From the NCBI GenBank assembly GCA_045660385.1, contig JAZRDT010000148.1, forward strand, positions 1 to 6,027: 6,027 bases of DNA, read 5' to 3'. The notes beneath the pieces were generated by a model, which was not told the origin of the DNA, did not search any database, and was given only the letters and a program-made list of their open reading frames with translations. Shown here one piece after another: positions 1 through 5,730 of this stretch; the stretch's first letter is position 1; every line of letters begins with the position of its first letter. The stretch comes from UBA1189 sp045660385. Its GTDB lineage: Bacteria > Bacteroidota > Bacteroidia > Bacteroidales > Bacteroidaceae. The position numbers and the translations under genes were made by a program.

Positions 1-257
1 ATGGTATCCTTAACGGGGTGGAACTGAATATCCTTCAATACAGCCTTGCACTCAACACCATCGATGGTGAGGTTTACAACGTGGATATCGGGAGTGTAAA
101 CGAGCTTGCGAACAGCGTCAGTTGTTACAGCGAAAGCCTTAGCCTCCTTCTCGATTCCGTACAATACGCAAGGAATACCGTTGTTCTTACGAAGCACGTT
201 TGTGCTCTTCTTACCTACTTCAGTTCTTGAAGTACCTTTCAAATCAAATGATTTCAT
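1..257 (-). CDS. rplY: 50S ribosomal protein L25/Ctc, N-terminal part (cut by window edge)
   Basis: The minus strand is open from an ATG at 257-255 to the window edge, giving 85 complete codons. It begins MKSFDLKGTSRTEVGKK and continues through NNGIPCVLYG, KLVYTPDIHVV and LKDIQFHPVKD. These are the landmarks of the L25/TL5/Ctc family: the RTxxGK start, the G-(I/V)-PCVLYG strand, and the ILKDIQFHPV strand of the 5S rRNA-binding beta-barrel. Known role: L25 binds 5S rRNA in the central protuberance of the large subunit. Bacteroidales usually carry the long form (about 190 residues, with a C-terminal beta domain), so roughly the second half should lie beyond the left edge. The ATG follows an A-rich stretch without a Shine-Dalgarno sequence, normal for Bacteroidetes. 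A consensus promoter lies about 100 bp upstream. Codon use is clean and nothing is broken. Confidence 0.93.
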   Translation of the reverse strand, partial: MKSFDLKGTSRTEVGKKSTNVLRKNNGIPCVLYGIEKEAKAFAVTTDAVRKLVYTPDIHVVNLTIDGVECKAVLKDIQFHPVKDT

Positions 258-307
258 GTTCTTTTTTCTTTTAATGTGTTACTCTAAATTAAGTTCTCTG
301 CTCAATT

Positions 308-341
308 CGCCATCACACGATGTGAGAGTCCCTCACGGGCG
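308..341 (-). promoter_or_regulatory. Structured rplY leader with two competing hairpins
   Basis: Inside the predicted leader, the minus-strand RNA has an outer CGCC (341-338) / GGCG (311-308) pairing. Inside it, GTGAG (336-332) can pair with CTCAC (326-322), or CACA (324-321) can pair with TGTG (317-314). The two inner options share the CAC at 324-322, so they exclude each other. Ribosomal-protein leaders often autoregulate this way, but no known L25 leader motif is recognised here. Function is inference from position and folding only. Confidence 0.35.
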
Positions 342-359
342 CTCTACGAAAAGCGGCTG

Positions 360-391
360 CAAAGGTAGTGCAAATCGAACGAAATACCAAA
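360..391 (-). promoter_or_regulatory. Bacteroidetes-type (sigma-ABfr) promoter of rplY
   Basis: Read on the minus strand, TTTG (391-388) is followed after 20 nt by TACCTTTG (367-360). This matches the Bacteroidetes -33 TTTG / -7 TAnnTTTG consensus in both sequence and spacing. Transcription would start near 353, leaving a 5' untranslated leader of about 95 nt before the rplY ATG. No other strong match to this consensus was found by eye in the window. Confidence 0.72.
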
Positions 392-465
392 TTTATTTGA
401 GAATTTCTGAGATGCAGCCTAATTTCAGGCTACGAAGTAGACTAAAGGTAGTGCCATCCGCCCCA

Positions 466-551
466 CCCCATCGAAGCTGCAAAACCCATAAGGTCTTCAA
501 GGTACGCCTACGCCTATTCCTTGAAAACCTTACGGATTATTGCGAGTGGGG
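466..551 (-). ncRNA. Long intergenic hairpin, probable minus-strand RNA of unknown function
   Basis: On the minus strand, 538-519 pairs with 502-483 over 20 uninterrupted positions, around a 16-nt loop (518-503) that contains GGCGTA twice. Three of the 20 pairs are G-U in the minus-strand RNA and would be A-C mismatches in the plus-strand RNA, which favours minus-strand transcription. The helix continues outward with GCAA (543-540) / TTGC (482-479) and CCCCA (551-547) / TGGGG (470-466). No T-run follows either arm, so it does not look like a terminator. It sits between the terminator of the large surface-protein gene and the rplY promoter. A TATCTTTC box (558-551), one base off the -7 consensus, lies just before it, but the TTTG upstream is 23 nt away rather than about 20. 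It could be a small RNA, a far-upstream part of the rplY leader, or a REP-like DNA palindrome. Confidence 0.45.
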
Positions 552-587
552 AAAGATACCCTATTGCATTGTTTTTATTGCCAAACG

Positions 588-624
588 AATCAAGCGGACT
601 CACCTACATTGAGTCCGCTTGATT
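588..624 (-). terminator. Intrinsic terminator after the large surface-protein gene, possibly bidirectional
   Basis: AATCAAGCGGACTCA (588-602) and TGAGTCCGCTTGATT (610-624) form a perfect 15-bp stem with a 7-nt loop, starting 29 bp past the stop codon at 654-656. The T-rich tail (TTTTGTTT, 623-630) is on the plus side. On the minus side the hairpin is followed by only a weak CGTTTG. Position argues that it ends the minus-strand gene, and its sequence would also work for plus-strand transcripts. Confidence 0.75.
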
Positions 625-653
625 TTGTTTATAGCCAGTATGTGCTAATAAAA

Positions 654-3600
654 CTACTTATTATTAATCACAACTTTGCGACCATTGACAATATAGATAC
701 CACCCTTGAGGTTCTCGGTATCTGTTACCTTACGACCGCTAAGATCGTAAATTGTCAATTGTGAATTGTCATTTGTCAATTGAAGAACATCGTTCGTGAT
801 GTTCGCCGTATAGGTCACATCATGAGCAGGCATCGTCTCGTAGGTCTCACCTATCCAGCCCATGAATACATCGCCCTCTGCCGTAGGTTCGTATACATAC
901 TCGGGGATAGCCTCACCATAAGCCACCTCAGCTGTGTGTACAAGCGTAGCGCCTACAAAGTAGTACACCTTATAGGTATTGGCCGTATAGCTTGCATCGT
1001 AGGTCACATTATGAGCGGGAACCGTCTCTGCCACCTCACTCCATCCGCTAAAGGTATATCCTTCACGTTCAGGCATCGTTGGCACGGTGATGGCAGAGCC
1101 ATACTCGAGCGAATCAGATGCTATCACTGCGCCATCCACCGTAAAGGTCACAAGATACTTGTTGATGGTGAATGTGCCGTTGAGTGTTACATCATGGGCT
1201 GGCATGGTTTCGGGTACCTCACCCCATCCGCTGAAGGTGTAGCCCTCCTTGACGGGTTCATCAATCAGCGTGATTGCAGTGCCGTAGGTTACAGACTCAG
1301 TCTGCACGGTCTCGCCATCCACTACATAGGTCAGCTGATAAGAATTTACCGAGTAGTTGGCTTCGTAGGTCACGTCATGAGCGGGTACGGTGGTGTCTAC
1401 TTCGCCCCATCCATTGAAGGTGTGTCCCTCCTTTTCGGGAGCATCGGGAGCCACGATGCTTGCGCCGTACTCCAAAGATTCTGAGTATACGATTTCTCCA
1501 TCCACCTTGAAGGTCACCAGATACTTGTTGATGGTGAATGTGCCACTTATGGTCACATCCTCGGCAGGCATAGTGCTGAGTGTCTTATCCCATCCGCTGA
1601 AGGTGTGTCCCTCCTTCGTGGGAGTAGCAGGCATGGTCACGGCAGCCTCATAAGGCAGTTCCATGGTATGGTACACCTCACCATCCACCATGAAGGTAAG
1701 CGTGTATGTTGCCACCTCCACTATATCCTCTATGAAGAAGAACTCCTTCCACTGGTCGGCAGCCTGATAGGCAGCCATATATCCTGTGGGCACCTTCAGT
1801 ATGCAGCTCCATTTGTTGATGTCGTCAAGCGCCTGTGTGCCACACGTAGGTGGGTTCATGGCACTGCTGCAAATCTCGGTCAGGTTGGTGCAGTCAGAGA
1901 AAGCCTCCTCACCAATGCGCTGCATACTGCTGCCAAAGGCAAACTTGTCGAGGCTGCTACAGCCCGAGAAGGCATAGTTGCCTATCGACTTCACGCCATT
2001 GCCAATAGTTACATTCTGTAGGTTGGTGCAGCCATAGAACTCATTGTTATATATCTGCTCCTCACGGTCGGTAATCACTACGGTGCGCAGCGAGGTGTTG
2101 CGGTAGAAGGGCGAGTAGCCATAGCTGCTCGTGGTGCTATAGGTAATCTTACCACCGATATACACCGAGTCGAGCGGACAATCAGCAAACATGGGTGACG
2201 AGCCGTTGCTCCCCAAGTTCAATGACGTAGTGCGATCCTCAATGATAACATCAGCCAGTTTACTGCAACCGCTAAAGACATAGTCACCGATTGTAGTCGT
2301 TGCTTGAGGTATGCTGATTTCGGGGAGTGACGAGCAGTTTCGGAAGGCATAATTATTGATGGTAGCCACGCTATTACCCAATTCTATATTAGTCAATGCC
2401 GAGCAATCTGTGAAAGCATAGTTGCTGATAGTGGTTACACCATCACCAACTACCACATCTTCCAATGCCGTACAACCTTGGAATGTATATGCAGCAATGT
2501 TGCTCACTCCATCACCTATAGTAGTTCTCTTCATTGCCGAGCATCCACTGAAGCAATATTCGCCTACTCCCTTTACTGGATCAGGAATCACGATTTCCTG
2601 TAGGTTGGTGCATTGATAGAATGCTTTATTACCCAACGAACCGATGCTATCACCCAAGGTAACAGTTTTTAATGATGAGCAGCCTGAGAAGGCTTCGCTA
2701 CCTACTCCCGTTTGCGCACTACTACCTTTTGAGACTAGAATATTTGACACTTTCGCTTGATCAGAGCCGGAGCTATTGCTGCCATCCTTGGTATACTTCA
2801 CCACCAAGGTATGCTCGCCTTGGCTTATCGCATTAGAATAATTACCACTAAGGTTGCCGCTCTTCTCCAATATCGTAGTGCCATCCAAGGTTACAATCAG
2901 CTTATCGTAACTACTTTCACTACTAACCCACCAATTAAACGATAATACCGCTCCATCCTTGGCCGTGAATGTATAGGTTTCAGAACTCGTGGAGCTATGA
3001 GACTTATTAGCCGATGTCCAATCTACGAATGTAAGGGGTGCATCATTATTTGAAGAGGATATTGGTGCTAAATTGGCAACAATTGCAGTTTCCATACCAT
3101 TACATCCATAGAACGCCTGACTGCCGATGCTTCCCTGATTACGAATATCTACGCTCTTTATGCCATCGCAATCATAAAAGGCTTGACTGCCGATGCTTCC
3201 TTGATTAGAAACAGTCACAGTCTCTATTGCGTGACAATTGTAGAATGCTTGCTCGCCGATGTCGCCATTGTTAGCTGCCTCCACACCCTTTATACCACTA
3301 CAATTGTAGAAAGCTTGATAACCGATGTTGCCTTGATTCTTCACATTCACAATCTCTATCTCATCGCAATCATAGAACGCATAGTCGCCAATGTTGCCCA
3401 AGTGCGATACCGACACCTCTTTGATATGGTCGTTGCCATAGAACGTGTAAGGCATCACCTCCTTCACAGTCATGGCAATACCCTTGAACGAGGCCGTCTC
3501 GCTGACGTTAATCGACTCTGCAGTACTATCGTATGCACAATCAATCGCATGACAAGTGCGCTCCGATGGACTTACGGGCACATACTTCACGCCATCCACC

Positions 3601-4835
3601 TCAAATATACTGCTGAGATAGGGGTACACCCTCAGATTGCTCAGGCTGGAGTGCTGATCGTTGGCCGCGTAGTTGATGCTTCCCTTGGCATTAGTATATC
3701 CTGTAGGGGGCGTATTGGTCAGCCATATCACCTTCTCGGGAGTGCTGAAGGCACTGTTTCCGATGGAGAGCACGCCACTGGGGATAGTCAACGAGTGTAT
3801 ATTATCGCAGCCATAGAATGCATATTGGCTGATTGCTGTGACTTCATCGCCAATGGTCACATAGGTCAGCGCATCCTTATTATAGAACGGAGAATAGACA
3901 TACGAGCTATTGTAACTCAAGTTACGTCCCAAATAAACCTCTTCTAACGGGCAGTCATAGAACAGGCCTTGACTGTAGCCATTATATCCCAACGATAAGG
4001 TTGAGCTGCCATCTTCGATGATGACTTTCTTGAGAGCGGTACAATTGTCAAAAGCATAGTCTCCAATGCTCGTCACGCTCTTGGGGAGGGTGATGGAGGT
4101 GAGGCTGTAGCAATCCTCGAAAGCATAGCCTCCAATGCTCGTCACGCTCTCGGGGAGGATGATGGAGGTCAGGCTGCTGCAAGAATAGAAAGCATAGCTT
4201 CCAATGCTCGTCACGCTCTCGGGGAGGGTGATGGAGGTCAGGCTGCTGCAAGAACAGAAAGCGCAATCTCCGATTTTATAATTCTCCCCATTGTAACTAT
4301 CCGGCAATACGATTTCGGTATCATTGCCGATGTAGTTCACTAATGAATAAATGCCATTGGATGTATAGAATTGATAGTCACCAACAGTGGTAAGTTCACT
4401 TCCTCGATATACCACTTTTGCATAAAAGGCGATATAGCCATAGTTGCTTGAGCCTTTAGATAATGACAGATTGGAACAGTTGATTACTTTATAGAGGCTA
4501 CTGCAACCACTGAAAGCATTGCTTCCAATGCTCGTCACGCTCTCGGGGAGGATGATGGAGGTCAGGCTGCTGCAAGAATAGAAAGCATAGCTTCCAATGC
4601 TCGTCACGCTATAGGTATTATTGTTGTAGGTAACGGTTTCGGGGATAGTGACTGCTCCGCTGTATTCGTTGGAGTAAGAGTCATAATAATTTCCTCGATA
4701 GGTCACCACCACTGTCAAATCAGTAGAAGAGGTGATGTTGTAGTAGATGCCACCCACCTCAAAGTTGTGGGCGCTTGCTATAAGATTACAGAGCAACAAA
4801 ACCACCCAACTTAAATAAAGTCGAATCTTTACCAT
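654..4835 (-). CDS. BspA-type leucine-rich-repeat surface protein with B-repeats and T9SS sorting tail
   Basis: The product has 1393 residues. Residues 1-22 form a signal peptide with a probable signal peptidase I cut after ASA22; LLLC is not a lipobox. Residues about 60-400, 434-597 and 704-1000 are LRR_5/BspA repeats of 22-23 residues built on the pattern I-xx-xAF-x-x-C-x-x-L-x-x-(I/V). Residues 599-703 are a non-LRR, beta-rich insert. Five Listeria-Bacteroides (InlB B-type) repeats start at Y1044, Y1105, Y1166, Y1227 and Y1288, each exactly 61 residues and containing GxTFxGW and MPAHDVT motifs. Residues 1360-1393 (IYDLSGRKV, GGIYIVNGRKVV) match the type A T9SS sorting signal, so export by SprA/PorU to the cell surface is likely. 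BspA relatives bind host proteins such as fibronectin; binding here is inference. The next upstream ATG, 10 bp away, is out of frame, so the start is firm. The reading frame is intact despite long DNA repeats. The gene for an 83-residue protein lies 35 bp upstream. Confidence 0.93.
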   Translation of the reverse strand: MVKIRLYLSWVVLLLCNLIASAHNFEVGGIYYNITSSTDLTVVVTYRGNYYDSYSNEYSGAVTIPETVTYNNNTYSVTSIGSYAFYSCSSLTSIILPESVTSIGSNAFSGCSSLYKVINCSNLSLSKGSSNYGYIAFYAKVVYRGSELTTVGDYQFYTSNGIYSLVNYIGNDTEIVLPDSYNGENYKIGDCAFCSCSSLTSITLPESVTSIGSYAFYSCSSLTSIILPESVTSIGGYAFEDCYSLTSITLPKSVTSIGDYAFDNCTALKKVIIEDGSSTLSLGYNGYSQGLFYDCPLEEVYLGRNLSYNSSYVYSPFYNKDALTYVTIGDEVTAISQYAFYGCDNIHSLTIPSGVLSIGNSAFSTPEKVIWLTNTPPTGYTNAKGSINYAANDQHSSLSNLRVYPYLSSIFEVDGVKYVPVSPSERTCHAIDCAYDSTAESINVSETASFKGIAMTVKEVMPYTFYGNDHIKEVSVSHLGNIGDYAFYDCDEIEIVNVKNQGNIGYQAFYNCSGIKGVEAANNGDIGEQAFYNCHAIETVTVSNQGSIGSQAFYDCDGIKSVDIRNQGSIGSQAFYGCNGMETAIVANLAPISSSNNDAPLTFVDWTSANKSHSSTSSETYTFTAKDGAVLSFNWWVSSESSYDKLIVTLDGTTILEKSGNLSGNYSNAISQGEHTLVVKYTKDGSNSSGSDQAKVSNILVSKGSSAQTGVGSEAFSGCSSLKTVTLGDSIGSLGNKAFYQCTNLQEIVIPDPVKGVGEYCFSGCSAMKRTTIGDGVSNIAAYTFQGCTALEDVVVGDGVTTISNYAFTDCSALTNIELGNSVATINNYAFRNCSSLPEISIPQATTTIGDYVFSGCSKLADVIIEDRTTSLNLGSNGSSPMFADCPLDSVYIGGKITYSTTSSYGYSPFYRNTSLRTVVITDREEQIYNNEFYGCTNLQNVTIGNGVKSIGNYAFSGCSSLDKFAFGSSMQRIGEEAFSDCTNLTEICSSAMNPPTCGTQALDDINKWSCILKVPTGYMAAYQAADQWKEFFFIEDIVEVATYTLTFMVDGEVYHTMELPYEAAVTMPATPTKEGHTFSGWDKTLSTMPAEDVTISGTFTINKYLVTFKVDGEIVYSESLEYGASIVAPDAPEKEGHTFNGWGEVDTTVPAHDVTYEANYSVNSYQLTYVVDGETVQTESVTYGTAITLIDEPVKEGYTFSGWGEVPETMPAHDVTLNGTFTINKYLVTFTVDGAVIASDSLEYGSAITVPTMPEREGYTFSGWSEVAETVPAHNVTYDASYTANTYKVYYFVGATLVHTAEVAYGEAIPEYVYEPTAEGDVFMGWIGETYETMPAHDVTYTANITNDVLQLTNDNSQLTIYDLSGRKVTDTENLKGGIYIVNGRKVVINNK
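751..782. repeat. Heptanucleotide tandem repeat inside the surface-protein gene
   Basis: The plus strand reads ATTGTCA, ATTGTGA, ATTGTCA, TTTGTCA and then ATTG: four and a half 7-bp units. In the coding direction it specifies QLTNDNSQLT (about residues 1352-1361), the linker between the last B-repeat and the sorting tail. Because 7 is not a multiple of 3, gain or loss of one unit would shift the frame and remove the sorting tail, while three units would be neutral. Confidence 0.8.
792..1706 (-). repeat. Five tandem 183-bp units encoding InlB-type B-repeats
   Basis: The aligned tyrosine codons lie at 1706-1704, 1523-1521, 1340-1338, 1157-1155 and 974-972, a constant period of 183 bp (61 codons). 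Repeats 2 and 4 share the start YLVTF and follow FTINK, so they are each other's closest match. Repeat 5 (YKVYYFVGAT) is the most diverged. B-repeats are small beta-grasp stalk modules that hold an adhesive domain away from the cell surface. Confidence 0.85.
3068..3440 (-). repeat. 66-bp tandem repeat encoding 22-residue LRR units
   Basis: Equivalent positions of the IG codon pair fall at 3126, 3192, 3258, 3324 and 3390, an exact 66-bp period. The encoded units read like SIGSQAFYDCDGIKSVDIRN. They are one residue shorter than the 69-bp (23-residue) units of the first block and carry NQG or NNG where that block has LPESVT, so they form a distinct LRR subtype within the same protein. Confidence 0.75.
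4131..4217 (-). repeat. Exact 87-bp repeat, copy 1
   Basis: This 87-bp stretch is identical, base for base, to 4524-4610. It encodes SVTSIGSYAFYSC and on through ILPESVTSIG. It lies in a run of 69-bp LRR units whose CCAATG starts fall at 4063, 4132 and 4201. The flanking bases differ between the copies, so the identity is exactly this long. Confidence 0.88.
4524..4610 (-). repeat. Exact 87-bp repeat, copy 2
   Basis: Identical to 4131-4217, 393 bp (131 codons) away, in the same orientation and reading frame. Its 69-bp LRR unit starts are at 4525 and 4594. Confidence 0.88.
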
Positions 4836-4870
4836 ACTTATACATAAAATTAATATACGAAATCTACTTG

Positions 4871-5122
4871 TTATCTCTTTAATATGTATTTTATTTGATT
4901 GAAAACTTCAAGAGAGCATTGTTTCTCACACTCTGTTAGAATCATGTCTTTTTCATGTTCAGAAATCTCTGAAGGTAAAATATATTCCTCAAAATTAATT
5001 TTCTTCATCGTTTTGTCATAATGATGAAGAATTGTACCATCCTCAAAAAAGGAATAATTATTTTCAAGATTTTGTCTTCGCAGAGACCAATAAGTCCAAA
5101 TTAGTTCTTTCTCATTTCCCAT
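4871..5122 (-). CDS. Small protein of unknown function (83 residues)
   Basis: I do not recognise a named family. The product starts MGNEKELIWTYWSLRRQNLE and has SFFEDGTILHHYD near residues 24-36 and LPSEISEHEKDMILTECEKQ near 49-68. Its mixed charged and aromatic composition, balanced hydrophobic spacing and lack of low complexity look like a folded, soluble cytosolic protein. There is no signal peptide, membrane segment or metal-binding cysteine pair. The first half suggests beta strands and the last third a charged helix. The DNA is clearly richer in A+T than the flanking large gene, which could mean recent acquisition. The start ATG (5122-5120) follows an AT-rich stretch without a Shine-Dalgarno sequence. 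The TAA stop is 35 bp before the large gene's ATG with no terminator between them, so co-transcription is possible. Coding status is likely, not certain. Confidence 0.62.
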   Translation of the reverse strand: MGNEKELIWTYWSLRRQNLENNYSFFEDGTILHHYDKTMKKINFEEYILPSEISEHEKDMILTECEKQCSLEVFNQIKYILKR

Positions 5123-5186
5123 AATATATTTTTGCCTACCACTCTCCCTGCTTCAGCATTATTGTTAATACTTCAGTTATGGACAT

Positions 5187-5446
5187 AAAAAAGACGTGGG
5201 AGAAACTTCCTTGCTTATCCCACGATCTGGCCTTCGCATTGCCTCTTACCAAGATAAGCAACTCAGCCAGCCCACGCCAATCGCGTATTATAATAGATGT
5301 ATACCATACAGGCACCCCTTACAAAAGGGTACACCTATGACATACGGGTATAATACACCCAGCATGGACGCCTCGTTGCGGTATCTTCTGGTAATTCAAA
5401 GTTGCGAAGTTTGATCGTAGAAGATAACGTTCAGAAAACGTCCTTT
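5187..5446 (-). ncRNA. Rod-shaped noncoding RNA, probable Bacteroidales 6S RNA
   Basis: Read on the minus strand, the interval folds into one fully nested rod. Helices from base to tip are: 5446-5438/5197-5189, 5427-5423/5219-5215, 5420-5413/5227-5220, 5409-5403/5238-5232, 5394-5390/5250-5246, 5387-5382/5256-5251, 5379-5375/5262-5258, 5367-5362/5277-5272, 5356-5349/5292-5285, 5345-5342/5302-5299, 5339-5336/5308-5305 (followed by GG/CC) and 5329-5325/5320-5316, with tip loop TTGT. G-U pairs in several helices exist only in minus-strand RNA, and a run of six T (5192-5187) lies at the 3' end. GACAT (5456-5452) / ATGTC (5186-5182) could extend the base. The largest bubble (5437-5428 against 5214-5198) lies near the base. 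6S RNA is a rod with an open bubble that mimics an open promoter and binds housekeeping RNA polymerase. The Bacteroidales-1 motif has been proposed as the 6S of this order. The structure is seen directly; the name is inference. No good -33/-7 promoter is visible upstream. Confidence 0.68.
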
Positions 5447-5513
5447 CCAAAATGTCTTGACCCTCCCATCCCTGCGGGCTGGTTGAGTCGGTGCGAATTT
5501 ACGAATTATTTAT

Positions 5514-5545
5514 GAAATTCATGTATAATTCATGGAAATTCATGT
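5514..5545. repeat. Three AATTCATG boxes spaced 11 and 10 bp
   Basis: AATTCATG occurs at 5516-5523, 5527-5534 and 5537-5544. The first and third are part of an 11-bp direct repeat, GAAATTCATGT, at 5514 and 5535 (period 21). The spacing of about one helical turn puts all three on the same DNA face. They lie upstream of the probable 6S RNA in its transcription direction, so they may be protein-binding sites or an upstream promoter element. More AATT tetramers follow at 5496 and 5504. Confidence 0.6.
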
Positions 5546-5627
5546 CTAAAAAAGGAGACGAATGGATTATTGCGGCTTTCAGTGATGAACGAAAGGACAA
5601 CCTTGGCTGTACGATGACGCCGACAAG

Positions 5628-5730
5628 GCAGCGGAGCTGCGGGTGAAAGCAACCGGTGGTTGCGGTTAAAGTGCCTTTGGCACGGTGAAAGTTGCTGCGC
5701 AACGGTGAAAGCGTCGTTGACGCGGTTAAA
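5628..5730. repeat. Tandem array of five small hairpins with constant GGT(G/T)AAA linkers
   Basis: Five consecutive units each hold a perfect short stem with a 3-nt loop and then a constant linker. The stems are GCAGC/GCTGC (5628-5640), GCAACC/GGTTGC (5649-5663), GTGCC/GGCAC (5671-5683), GTTGC/GCAAC (5691-5703) and GCGTC/GACGC (5711-5723). The linkers are GGGTGAAA, GGTTAAA, GGTGAAA, GGTGAAA and GGTTAAA. Unit lengths are 21, 22, 20, 20 and 20 bp. Stem sequences differ between units but self-complementarity is always kept, and the linkers barely vary. A weaker hairpin, CCTTG (5601-5605) / CAAGG (5624-5628), comes just before. The pattern is compatible with a structured RNA, a cruciform-forming site, or targets of a hairpin-recognising enzyme. 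No protein is encoded. Confidence 0.85.

Noticed and set aside
106..612. Plus-strand 168-codon open frame
   Set aside because: It overlaps rplY antisense, crosses the rplY promoter and the intergenic hairpin, and its product has no domain character.
780..3947. Several long plus-strand open frames opposite the large gene (780-1484, 1390-1653, 1605-2021, 3183-3947 and others)
   Set aside because: They are antisense shadows of the repeat-rich minus-strand gene; their apparent repeats follow the 183-bp and 66-bp units of that gene.
4048..4266. 72-codon minus-strand frame with repeated HHPPRERDEHW
   Set aside because: It is an out-of-frame reading of the 69-bp LRR repeats.
4859..4866. TAGATTTC as a -7 box for the large gene
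   Set aside because: One mismatch to the consensus and no TTTG about 20 bp upstream, so it is not supported as a promoter.
5196..5414. Plus-strand 72-codon frame
   Set aside because: It lies wholly in the rod-forming RNA region on the opposite strand, and its sequence is explained by the pairing arms.
5550..5585. AAGGAG followed by ATGGATTATTGC on the plus strand, resembling a gene start
   Set aside because: The frame ends after seven codons with TGA TGA, and Shine-Dalgarno signals are not used strongly in this group.
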